From assembly GCA_903934295.1 (NCBI GenBank), contig CAIZNI010000013.1, forward strand, positions 164,888 through 228,887: a stretch of 64,000 nucleotides of DNA, in the 5' to 3' direction. Shown here piece after piece: positions 22,845-30,223 of this stretch (position 1 is the first letter of the stretch; the number at the start of each line of letters is the position of its first letter). The position numbers were made by a program, and so were the translations under genes. The notes under the pieces were generated by a model. It saw only the letters and a program-made list of their open reading frames with translations. It did no database searches and was not told the origin of the DNA. Origin of the DNA: an uncultured beta proteobacterium (lineage in GTDB: Bacteria; Pseudomonadota; Gammaproteobacteria; Burkholderiales; Burkholderiaceae_E).

Positions 22845-24737
22845 TCAGATCGGCTGCCCGCGGCGCAGCCGCTGGCGCAGGAATCGCGAGGGATCGATCG
22901 CCCGCAGCAAGTCCGCCGGCAGGGGCGAGGCGCCGCCATCGATCGCGGCGCCCAGCACCTCGGCGCCCAGGGTCGACCACAGCAGTCCGCGCGCGCCCAG
23001 CGCACAGTGGCCATAGAGACCGGGCTGGCGCGGCAAGGGCAGGCGATCATTGGCCGACAGGCGCTGCTGGTGCGCGCGCACCTGCGCCTCATCGGGCAGG
23101 GCGCCGATGATCGGCAGGCGATCGGGCGTGCTCAGGCGCCAGCCGATGCCGCCGCTGCTCGAAGCGGCGATCCAGTCGCTGATGTCGGCATCGGTCGCGG
23201 CGTGGCGCAGCATCGACTTCAATCGGCGCAGGTTTCGATCGACGGCGTTCACTTCGGGGTCCGGCGCACCGCCGTCGTCGAATCCCGATCCGACCAGCGT
23301 CTGCCCGCCGGGCAGCGGGCACGCATAAGCCGGTCCGCCCAGGATGCAGCGCAGTTCGTGCAGATCGACGCTGCGAAGACGCGAGGAGTGTCCGCGCAGG
23401 CGCTGCAGACCGGGCCAGTCGAGCCGGGCGAGACCGGCGGCGCCGTGCGCGTTCGCCAGGATGACGACCGGCGCACAGGCAAGGGTTTCGCCGGCACCGT
23501 CGAGCAGGTGCCAGCGCTCGTGGGCCCGGTGCAGCGCGGCGACGAAGGTTCGGGGGCGCCATTCGATGGCGGCGCTGCCGGTGAGCCAGCGATGGCACAG
23601 CTCGGCAGGGTCTACCGCATCGCAGCCCGGCATCCAGAGTCCGCCCCAAGGCAAGGCGATGCCGCTGAGGGCGGATGCCTCGACGGCATCGACCACGCGG
23701 GCGAGCGCCGGGTCGATGCCGGCGCGCGCGCACAGCGTGACCTGGGCGACCCGTTCGACTTCCGTGATCGCGAGTTGCAGGCGTCCTAGCGGCCGTCTGG
23801 CGGGACGCCAGGGCGCCGCCAGTCGCAGCGCGTGGTGGCTCAGACGGGCAAGGAGATTGTCGTCTGGCGAGAAATGCGGGTGGTCTGCGACCACTGGCTG
23901 CCCGCCGCCGGCACCCTCAAGTCCGTCCGCCGAATCCAGCACGGTGACCCGCCAGCCACGATCGGCGAGCACCGCCGCGCAGGCGCAACCCGCGAGTCCT
24001 GCGCCGACGACCACCGCATGGCGTGGCGCCGTGGCAGTGGCGGGCCGATCGACTGGTTTGCGGGCTTGCGTGCGGGTCGAGATCAGCAGCGCGGCTGAGC
24101 CGGCGGGCGGCTGATCCGGACCGGACTCGCGTGGCGTGAAACCCCTGGCCGTGAATTCGGCCAGCACGGAGGCGGGTTGACCGCTGGCCCACAGCAGCGC
24201 GCCAGGCCGGGCAAGGCTGGCCATCGGGCGAGCCAATGCCCGAGCGGCTTCCGGCGTCAGGGGAGCGCCGGGACCCGCGTCAAGGCAGAAGGCGTCGAAC
24301 GCGGCGGCCAGCTGCGGCAGCATCGCTTGCGCGGGCCCGATGGCCAGCGTGAACCAGGCGCGGCGCGCGTCGGCGTCGCCCCCGGGCAGCGGCAGCCGGA
24401 TCCGGTGCAGCCCCTTGCCCGTCGGCGGCCAGTGCGCGAGCAGGGCGGCCGCAACGGGATGCGCCTGAAGCCCCGACTGGGTGAGCGCATCCGTCAGTGC
24501 CTGTTTCGTGGGTGGCTCCGCTTCGATGGCGACATGGTCGAGGTGCCGGGGGCCTTCATCGGCGTGGATGAAGGCGTCGATCGCCGCCAGCAGGATCGAT
24601 GGTGTCTTGAAGCCGATTTCCAGAATGGCGAAGGGCGAGTGCGCGCGCCAGGCGGCTGAGCGTGTGCAGCACGCGATCAGGGGGGAGGGCGGGTGGCCCG
24701 GCGGCGGTGAGCAGGACGAGAGAGTCAAGGCGCGCAA
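22845..24737 (-). CDS. mnmC: MnmC homologue with degenerate methyltransferase half
   Basis: About 630 residues from a TTG at 24737; no ATG or GTG fits. The C-terminal half is a good MnmC FAD-oxidoreductase domain: AVVVGAGLAGCACAAVLADRGWRVTVLDSA at ~241-270, DNLLARL, GGLWMPGCDAVDPAELC, and SSSGGIGWRLSTPDRLPIIGALP. The N-terminal half still follows the MnmC methyltransferase layout, but key motifs are lost. The SAM glycine loop (GFGTGLNF in E. coli) is GFKTPSIL at ~42-49, and LDGFAPAKNPDMW is reduced to LDAGPGAP near residue 152. The first ~50 residues of the family are also absent. In other bacteria MnmC completes mnm5s2U34 in tRNA; here only the cmnm5-to-nm5 oxidase step looks plausible. Confidence 0.82.
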   Translation of the reverse strand: MRALTLSSCSPPPGHPPSPLIACCTRSAAWRAHSPFAILEIGFKTPSILLAAIDAFIHADEGPRHLDHVAIEAEPPTKQALTDALTQSGLQAHPVAAALLAHWPPTGKGLHRIRLPLPGGDADARRAWFTLAIGPAQAMLPQLAAAFDAFCLDAGPGAPLTPEAARALARPMASLARPGALLWASGQPASVLAEFTARGFTPRESGPDQPPAGSAALLISTRTQARKPVDRPATATAPRHAVVVGAGLAGCACAAVLADRGWRVTVLDSADGLEGAGGGQPVVADHPHFSPDDNLLARLSHHALRLAAPWRPARRPLGRLQLAITEVERVAQVTLCARAGIDPALARVVDAVEASALSGIALPWGGLWMPGCDAVDPAELCHRWLTGSAAIEWRPRTFVAALHRAHERWHLLDGAGETLACAPVVILANAHGAAGLARLDWPGLQRLRGHSSRLRSVDLHELRCILGGPAYACPLPGGQTLVGSGFDDGGAPDPEVNAVDRNLRRLKSMLRHAATDADISDWIAASSSGGIGWRLSTPDRLPIIGALPDEAQVRAHQQRLSANDRLPLPRQPGLYGHCALGARGLLWSTLGAEVLGAAIDGGASPLPADLLRAIDPSRFLRQRLRRGQPI

Positions 24738-24922
24738 GCGGCCCGGTCGGCCGGCAGGGACAGGAAAGGTTCGTGGGCAGCAGGACCTGCCGGCGCAAGC
24801 GCTGCGGGCGGTCTTGGACAGCGGACGTGGGTTGAGGATACAGAGGGTGATTCATGACGCCTAGCCTGGAGACGCTCGTTTGCCTTTTCGTTCTGTCTCT
24901 CACTGTCCTAATCGTAGTAATA

Positions 24923-24937
24923 TTACGTATTACGTAA
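24923..24937. promoter_or_regulatory. Perfect inverted repeat, candidate operator upstream of the KfrA-like gene
   Basis: TTACGTA-T-TACGTAA, seven-base arms with one central base, ends 19 bp before the ATG at 24957. It sits in an AT-rich island (about 24895-24950) that contrasts with its GC-rich surroundings. KfrA of IncP plasmids represses its own promoter by binding inverted repeats, so this is a natural candidate for an autoregulatory site. Confidence 0.55.
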
Positions 24938-24956
24938 GTAAAAATGATAAACATCG

Positions 24957-25745
24957 ATGAATCCTGATCTGAGTGCCGACATCGAAGCCCTGAAGCGCCA
25001 GTTCCCGAACACTCGCGAGCTGTATCGGGAGGTCTGCGCCCTGCTGTTCTTCCGGCATGGCATCACCCCGACCGCCAGTCGCCTCTACCAGCTGGTCAAG
25101 CGCGGCAGCATGAGTACGCCGACCGACGTCTTGCGGCAGTTCTGGGTCGATCTGCGCGAGAACGCCCGGGTCCGGCTGGACCGCTCGGATCTGCCGACCG
25201 AGTTGCGTGAACTCGGCGGCGAGTGGCTTTCACGGGTGTGGTCGCTGGCCCAGCAGAGCGCCCAGGCCGAACTTGCACCGATGCGCGACCAGCACGGTGA
25301 GCAGGTCCGCCAGGCCGGTGCCGAAGTTCAGGCGGTCCGGGCCGAACTCGAACGGCTTCGCGAGCGCCTGCGACAGGCGCAGGCCGATCTCGAAGCGGCG
25401 GGTGCGCGAGAAGCCGACGCGGCTCGCGAGCTGGCGACCAACCAGGGTCGAATTGCCTCGATGACGGAAATGCTGCGCGAGACCGCCCAGGAAATGCAGC
25501 GGGTTCGTCAGGAACTGGCGTGGGTTGCGCGCGACGCCGCGCGGGCGACCGGCGAGGCCAATGCGCTGCGCGTGCAACTGGAGCTGGCCAGCCGTCGCCC
25601 GCGTCGTGCGCCGGCTTCGGCGCCGCCGGCCGCCCGCCGCGACAGCCAGGAGGCGCTCGCGCTCGATCCGGTTGCATTTGCACCAGCGAGCGATCAGCCT
25701 TCGCTCATCGTCGATCAACCCCCTGAAGACGTCAGACACCCATGA
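24957..25745 (+). CDS. KfrA-like DNA-binding coiled-coil protein
   Basis: 262 residues. Residues ~1-85 resemble the KfrA N-terminal DNA-binding domain (FPNTRELYREVCALLFFRHGITPTASRLYQLVKRGSMSTPTDVLRQFW). Residues ~100-215 are a long Ala/Glu/Arg/Gln-rich heptad region predicted to be a coiled coil. The C-terminus is Ala/Pro-rich. On IncP plasmids KfrA is a repressor and filament-forming stability factor. This copy is chromosomal by context, with no par, rep or tra genes nearby. It is divergent from mnmC with a perfect palindrome between them, and its stop overlaps the pirin start (ATGA). Confidence 0.82.
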   Translation: MNPDLSADIEALKRQFPNTRELYREVCALLFFRHGITPTASRLYQLVKRGSMSTPTDVLRQFWVDLRENARVRLDRSDLPTELRELGGEWLSRVWSLAQQSAQAELAPMRDQHGEQVRQAGAEVQAVRAELERLRERLRQAQADLEAAGAREADAARELATNQGRIASMTEMLRETAQEMQRVRQELAWVARDAARATGEANALRVQLELASRRPRRAPASAPPAARRDSQEALALDPVAFAPASDQPSLIVDQPPEDVRHP

Positions 25746-26716
25746 CAGCTGCATTCGATGTCCCGGTCACCCGCACCCTGGCGCGCGTGATTGCCTCGGT
25801 TCCCGCTTCCGACGGCGCTGGCGTGCGGCTTCGACGCAGCATCGGCGCGCAGCCCTCGCATCGGCTCGATCCCTTCCTGATGCTCGACGAGTTCTCGTCG
25901 GAAGACGCCGCCGATTATCTGGCCGGATTCCCGTCGCATCCGCACCGCGGCTTCGAGACGGTCACCTACATGCTCGACGGACACCTGCTGCACGAGGATC
26001 ACCTGGGCAATCGCGGTGACCTGCTGCCGGGGGCGGTGCAATGGATGACCGCCGGCCGGGGAATCATCCACTCGGAGATGCCCCAGCAGCAAAGCGGACG
26101 CATGCGCGGGTTTCAGCTGTGGCTGAATCTGCCGGCGCGACTGAAGATGCAGCCGGCCTGGTATCGCGATATTGCGCCGGTCGAACTGCCGGTGCTGGCG
26201 CTGCCCGGCGGCGGCCAACTCAAGGTGATCGCGGGGACCGCGCCGATTCCTGAGGCGGCTGGTGCGGTCGCGCCCGGTGCCGTCATGCCGGGAGGCAGCC
26301 GCGCTGCGTTCACTACCCCTCCCGGCGAACCGGACAGCACCCTGATCCGCGGCCCGATCGGCGGGCCTCGCTGGCAGGACTCGACCGATCCGATCTACTG
26401 GGACCTGATTCTCGAGCCGCATGGTTGCCTGGTCCAACCGCTGCCGGCCGGGCATCAGGCATTCGTCTACCTGTATGAGGGGCAGGCCTGGATTGGTCCG
26501 GCGGACGACCGCTCGGCATTGCCCGCACACGCGGCTGGCGTGCTGAGCGAGGGAACCCAGCTTCGCATCGAGGCGGGCGGGCAGGGGTTGCGCGCGCTGG
26601 TGCTGGCTGCTCGGCCGTTGAAGGAACCGGTGGCGCAGTACGGGCCCTTCGTGATGAACACCCACGAGGAACTCGAGCAGGCGGTGGCGGACTTTCGCAG
26701 CGGCCGGCTGACCTGA
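25742..26716 (+). CDS. Pirin family protein
   Basis: 324 residues, two cupin halves. The N-terminal half has the metal-binding pirin signature FPSHPHRGFETVTYMLDG and GRGIIHSEMP (His/His/His/Glu site). The C-terminal half has the QAFVYLYEGQAWIG-type strand pattern. Bacterial pirins are iron-dependent cupins with reported quercetinase activity or roles in central metabolism; which applies here is unknown. It is translationally coupled to the KfrA-like regulator by a 4-bp overlap, an unusual pairing. Confidence 0.92.
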   Translation: MTAAFDVPVTRTLARVIASVPASDGAGVRLRRSIGAQPSHRLDPFLMLDEFSSEDAADYLAGFPSHPHRGFETVTYMLDGHLLHEDHLGNRGDLLPGAVQWMTAGRGIIHSEMPQQQSGRMRGFQLWLNLPARLKMQPAWYRDIAPVELPVLALPGGGQLKVIAGTAPIPEAAGAVAPGAVMPGGSRAAFTTPPGEPDSTLIRGPIGGPRWQDSTDPIYWDLILEPHGCLVQPLPAGHQAFVYLYEGQAWIGPADDRSALPAHAAGVLSEGTQLRIEAGGQGLRALVLAARPLKEPVAQYGPFVMNTHEELEQAVADFRSGRLT

Positions 26717-26735
26717 GGGTCCGGCCGGCCGCCCC

Positions 26736-26798
26736 GACGCCCGACGCCCGACGCCCGACGCCCGACGCCCGACGCCCGACGCCCGACGCCCGACGCCC
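26736..26798. repeat. 7-bp tandem repeat, nine perfect copies
   Basis: GACGCCC repeated nine times without a mismatch, with a partial tenth unit after it. It lies 20 bp after the pirin stop and about 20 bp before the first codons that look like the EamA protein. All three frames stay open through the array, and each copy gained or lost would shift the frame by one base. Confidence 0.97.
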
Positions 26799-26886
26799 GA
26801 CGACTCTTCCGGCACCCGCCATCGATCCGATCCACATTGCCGCGGCGCTGCTGAGCGCTCTGCTTCACGCCGGCTGGAATGCCGGG

Positions 26887-27660
26887 GTGAAGGCCAGCGA
26901 GCGGGCGCCGCAGGCGATGGCCGCCCAGATGCTGGTGGCCGCCGCGATCTCGGTGCCGATCCTGCTGGTGACAGGCCTGCCGGCGGTCGGCGCCTGGAAA
27001 TGGATCGCCGCCTCGACGTTGATCAACCTGCTGGCGGTGCGGGCCCTGCTGCGCGCCTACGAGCTGGCGGGATTCGGTCTCGTCTATCCGATCGGGCGCG
27101 CGGTGTCGGTCCTTCTGGTGGCGCCCTTGTCGGTGTGGCTCGCCGGTGAGCGGCTCGGCCCGGCTTTGCTGGGGGGGATCGGGCTGATCGTCGTGTCGCT
27201 CGGGCTGGTGGGCATGAGCGCGCGGCACGATCGCAATCTTCAGCCGCGCGCGCTTGCCTGGACGCTGGCCAGCGGGGTCGCGATCGCCTGTTATGTGCTG
27301 GCCGATGCGCAGGGCGTCCGACAGTCGGGCTCGACGCTGGCCTACGCGAGCGCGGTGTCGATCGGCAATGCCTTGATCGTCTATCTGAGCCAGCACCGGG
27401 CAATCGCGCCGTGGCGGCTGGTGCGCGAGCATTGGCGGGTTGCGGTCCCCTGCGGCCTGGCGTCTTCGGTCTCGTATTTTCTGATCTTGTGGGTGTGGCG
27501 CCAGGCGCCGATTGCACCGGCCTCGGCGCTGCGCGACACCAGCGCGATCTTCGCGCTCCTGATCGCGGTCTTGTGGATGAAGGAGTCCCTGGGCGGCTGG
27601 CGGCTGGCGGCCCTGCTGATCGCCGCGGCGGCGATCCCGCTGCTGCGGCTGGGCGCTTGA
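26887..27660 (+). CDS. EamA/DMT-family permease, N-terminus uncertain
   Basis: 257 residues from a GTG at 26887, with about nine hydrophobic helices in the ten-helix EamA pattern (LLGGIGLIVVSLGLVGMS, ASALRDTSAIFALLIAVLWMKESLGGWRLAALLIAAAAIPLL). The frame stays open upstream, and 26821-26886 encodes IDPIHIAAALLSALLHAGWNAG, which is clearly the missing first helix of the family. However, no ATG, GTG or TTG precedes it in frame. The true start may be a rare ATC/ATT, or may have been separated from the frame by slippage in the adjacent 7-bp repeat. Substrate unknown; family members export amino acids or metabolites. Confidence 0.8.
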   Translation: MKASERAPQAMAAQMLVAAAISVPILLVTGLPAVGAWKWIAASTLINLLAVRALLRAYELAGFGLVYPIGRAVSVLLVAPLSVWLAGERLGPALLGGIGLIVVSLGLVGMSARHDRNLQPRALAWTLASGVAIACYVLADAQGVRQSGSTLAYASAVSIGNALIVYLSQHRAIAPWRLVREHWRVAVPCGLASSVSYFLILWVWRQAPIAPASALRDTSAIFALLIAVLWMKESLGGWRLAALLIAAAAIPLLRLGA

Positions 27661-27891
27661 AGCGGCCGCGCGTGCCGAATCGGCAAGGACTCGATGACCC
27701 GAAAGCGCGTGCGTTCACTGCGCCGGGTCGGCTTGGTGTCGGTCATCCCTGGGAGGCGGGTCAGCAGCCAGACTGACCGCGCCGCGCCGCTGCCCAGGCA
27801 GAGCAGCGCCTGACGTGCCGGCCGCTGGATCGTCAGGTCGGGGCGGAACATGGATTGCCTGGCGGGCCGCAGTACCGGTCGGCCGCGGGGC
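27661..27891. other. Intergenic region between convergent genes, nothing supported
   Basis: 231 bp between the EamA stop and the crotonase stop. A frame of about 60 codons on the minus strand can be read, but it has no recognisable similarity and runs into the EamA gene antisense. I see no convincing terminator hairpin with a T-run. Confidence 0.4.
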
Positions 27892-28698
27892 TCAGTTGCC
27901 CTCGAAGCGCGGCGGCCGCTTTTCCATGAAGGCGCGGGCGCCCTCGCGGTAGTCGTTGCTCTGACCGCAGGCAGCGACTGCTTCACGAGCCGCCTGGAAT
28001 CGCTGATCGAGCGCCTCGGGACCGGCCGGCACGCCGCGCGCGAACAGCAGCGCTTCCATCGACCGCTTGGCGGCGTGCTGGGTCAGCGGCGCGTTCTCGG
28101 CGATGCTGGCGGCCAGCGCGGCCACGGTGGCGTCAAGTTCGGCCGCGGCGGTGACCTGGAGCACGAAGCCCATCGCCAGCGCATCGGCGGCACCGAAGAT
28201 GCGGGCGGTGTAGAACAGTTCCAGGGTGCGCTGCGGGCCCAGCAGCGAGAGGAATCGCGCGACGCCCGAGGTGCTGTAGCCCAGGCCGAGCCGGGCTGCG
28301 GGCATCCGGAACCGGGCGTCGTCCGAGCAGATGCGCAGGTCGCAGGCCGCGGCCAGGCCCAGGCCGCCGCCCATGCAGATGCCGCGGATCTTGGCGATGG
28401 TGGGCTTGCGGTTTTCGACCGGGGAGCGGTAGCCGGCGTCCACCGCGGCGTCGTAGAGCGCGCGTGCCGACGGGTCGGTGCGGGCGCTTTCGAACTGCGA
28501 GATGTCGGCGCCCGACACGAAGGCGCGGTCGCCATCCCCCTCGATCACGATCACCCGGATCGCCGGGTCGGCGTCGAGTTCAGCGATCGCCTGTGGCAGC
28601 GCCTGCCACATGCCCAGGCTCATGGCGTTGAATTTTGCGGGATTCGACAGGACAATCGAGCCGACCGGACCGGTGCGGCGGACAAGGACTTCGGGCAT
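27892..28698 (-). CDS. Enoyl-CoA hydratase/isomerase (crotonase) family protein, non-canonical active site
   Basis: 268 residues. Crotonase fold marks: VGSIVLSNPAKFNAMSLGMW, the oxyanion-hole segment RAFVSGADISQFES, and KIRGICMGGGLGLAAACDLRICSDDARFRMPAARLGLGY. In true hydratases the two catalytic glutamates lie in GGGxELA and PE; here these positions read GGGLGLA (Gly) and MPAAR (Ala). The protein therefore probably does another crotonase reaction (isomerase, hydrolase or decarboxylase type) or is selective for an unusual acyl-CoA. Divergent from the cupin gene. Confidence 0.88.
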   Translation of the reverse strand: MPEVLVRRTGPVGSIVLSNPAKFNAMSLGMWQALPQAIAELDADPAIRVIVIEGDGDRAFVSGADISQFESARTDPSARALYDAAVDAGYRSPVENRKPTIAKIRGICMGGGLGLAAACDLRICSDDARFRMPAARLGLGYSTSGVARFLSLLGPQRTLELFYTARIFGAADALAMGFVLQVTAAAELDATVAALAASIAENAPLTQHAAKRSMEALLFARGVPAGPEALDQRFQAAREAVAACGQSNDYREGARAFMEKRPPRFEGN

Positions 28699-28807
28699 GC
28701 AGGCTCCGCAAGGAAGGAGAATCGTCGGGAAACGGACGCCGTCGATTCTGGCAGAAAGACGGCCCCCTGCGGTTCGGTCTCGCCACTCACTGACATTGGA
28801 GCTTCAC

Positions 28808-29086
28808 ATGATCGAGACGGAAAACTTCACGGCGGCGCTGCTGCGCGACGGTTATCTCGACGTCGAGACGCGAACCATCGGGCCGAACATCGAGGTGCCG
28901 CTGCACAGCCATGCCTTCGATGTGCGCGCGCTGGTGCTGAGCGGACAGGCCGGCATCGACTGCGGCCAGGGCGTCGTGGTCTACCGCAGTGGCGATGTGG
29001 TGGAGGTCGCCGCCGGCTGCCCCCACACCGAGTCGTATGGCCCGCAGGGCTACACCTTCCTGGTGGGCCGGCGCCACCCGGCATGA
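28808..29086 (+). CDS. Small cupin-domain protein
   Basis: 92 residues starting MIETENFTAALLRDGYLD. A single cupin barrel: EVPLHSHAFDVRALVLSGQAGIDCGQG carries the His-x-His metal motif, and GDVVEVAAGCPHTESYG supplies the second cupin motif. The ATG at 28808 has GGAG 8 bp upstream. A mononuclear metal site is expected; the function is unknown. It lies 109 bp from the divergent crotonase and 40 bp before the protease gene. Confidence 0.87.
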   Translation: MIETENFTAALLRDGYLDVETRTIGPNIEVPLHSHAFDVRALVLSGQAGIDCGQGVVVYRSGDVVEVAAGCPHTESYGPQGYTFLVGRRHPA

Positions 29087-29126
29087 GTCGGCGGCGCGCG
29101 GCGGTGCGGGCGGTCCGGAACAGCCG

Positions 29127-30164
29127 ATGAGGCGCGCGCCGCTCTATCGGTCGTCGCGCTCGCCGCGTCTCGGGGCCTCGGCCGGTGAACGGGTGCAGAC
29201 GAACCCGGCTTCGACACCCGCTTCGACCGCGACTTCGACTTCGACCTCGACCTCGACCCCTGCGGCGGCTGCGCCCCCGACCCTGGCCGCGGCCGCCGCT
29301 GCGGCGCCGGCCCGAACCCCCGAAGCCCCTGCGCGCCGCTGGCGCCGATCGCTCCAGGCGCTCGGCGCCGTCGTTGCACTGCTCATGCTGGGATGGCTGG
29401 CGCGCGGCGCCTGGCCGCCGGCCGACGCGGGCTTCACCCAGGATGACATCGATGCCGCCGTGACCCGCAGCCTGAGCACGACGACCCTGCCGTCGCAGGC
29501 GGCGCGCGCCTACGAGGTGATTCGACCATCGGTCGTGCTGGTGCAGGCGGTCCCGGAACCGGGGCAGACCGACGGCAAGGGGACGCCGCGCGCGGCGGCC
29601 CGGCCGGATCGCGCCGGTCCCGGCGAGCCCGGCAGCGTGGGCACCGGGGTGGTGATCGTCGACAAGGGCCTCATCCTCACCAACCTGCATGTCGTTGCCG
29701 GCGCGCGGCGCATCCGGATCACCTTCGCCGACGGGTTCGAGTCCGAGGCGACGATGGTCGGCGCGCAACCCGAAAACGATCTCGCGGTGCTGCAGGCCCG
29801 CAGCATTCCCGACGACCTGGTTGCGGCTGCGATGCGGTCCAGCGCCGACCTCGCGGTGGGCGACCTGGTGGTGGCGGTCGGTTTTCCGTTCGGCATCGGC
29901 CCGTCGGCGTCCGCCGGCGTGGTGTCGGGCCTCAAGCGCGACTACCGCTCGCCCGAAGGGCAGCGCACCATCGGCAACCTGATCCAGTTCGACGCGGCGG
30001 CCAATCCGGGCAACTCCGGCGGTCCGCTCGTTACCGCCGAAGGCGAAGTGGTGGGCATCGTGACCGGCATCCTGAGCCCCGGCAGCCAGCGCTTCTTCAT
30101 CGGCATCGGTTTCGCCGTGCCGATCGAGAGCGCAGCCTCGGCGGCCGGCATCGCCCCTTTCTGA
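29127..30164 (+). CDS. Membrane-anchored trypsin-like (S1C) serine protease without PDZ domain
   Basis: 345 residues. A low-complexity Ser/Thr/Ala/Pro N-terminus (~1-70, partly from hexanucleotide repeats encoding Thr-Ser) precedes one membrane helix (LQALGAVVALLMLGWLARGAW). The protease domain has the DegP-type triad: His188 in LTNLHVVAG, Asp218 in PENDLAVLQ, Ser297 in NPGNSGGPLV. No PDZ domain follows; the protein ends about 48 residues after the catalytic Ser. The catalytic part should face the periplasm. It sits 59 bp upstream of moxR, suggesting an envelope quality-control operon. The start at 29127 fits the domain layout; an earlier in-frame ATG at 28989 overlaps the cupin gene. Confidence 0.88.
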   Translation: MRRAPLYRSSRSPRLGASAGERVQTNPASTPASTATSTSTSTSTPAAAAPPTLAAAAAAAPARTPEAPARRWRRSLQALGAVVALLMLGWLARGAWPPADAGFTQDDIDAAVTRSLSTTTLPSQAARAYEVIRPSVVLVQAVPEPGQTDGKGTPRAAARPDRAGPGEPGSVGTGVVIVDKGLILTNLHVVAGARRIRITFADGFESEATMVGAQPENDLAVLQARSIPDDLVAAAMRSSADLAVGDLVVAVGFPFGIGPSASAGVVSGLKRDYRSPEGQRTIGNLIQFDAAANPGNSGGPLVTAEGEVVGIVTGILSPGSQRFFIGIGFAVPIESAASAAGIAPF

Positions 30165-30223
30165 GCAGTCAACCGAACCGACCCGACCCACCGGCGCATC
30201 GCCATTCTTCGCAAAGGCCCCGC

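Noticed and set aside
24738..24955. A frameshift hiding a normal MnmC N-terminus upstream of the TTG
   Set aside because: I read the upstream frames on the minus strand. Neither the same frame (open to a stop at about 24854) nor the one starting with an ATG at 24855 encodes the DGxPxSxxFDDVYFS-type N-terminus, so a simple frameshift does not restore it.
24957..25745. Plasmid origin or integrated plasmid signalled by the KfrA-like gene
   Set aside because: Neighbours are mnmC, pirin and other chromosomal genes; no rep, par, trf or tra genes are in the window.
27661..27891. A short protein gene on the minus strand between EamA and the crotonase
   Set aside because: The reading has no recognisable similarity, no clear ribosome binding site, and continues antisense into the permease gene.
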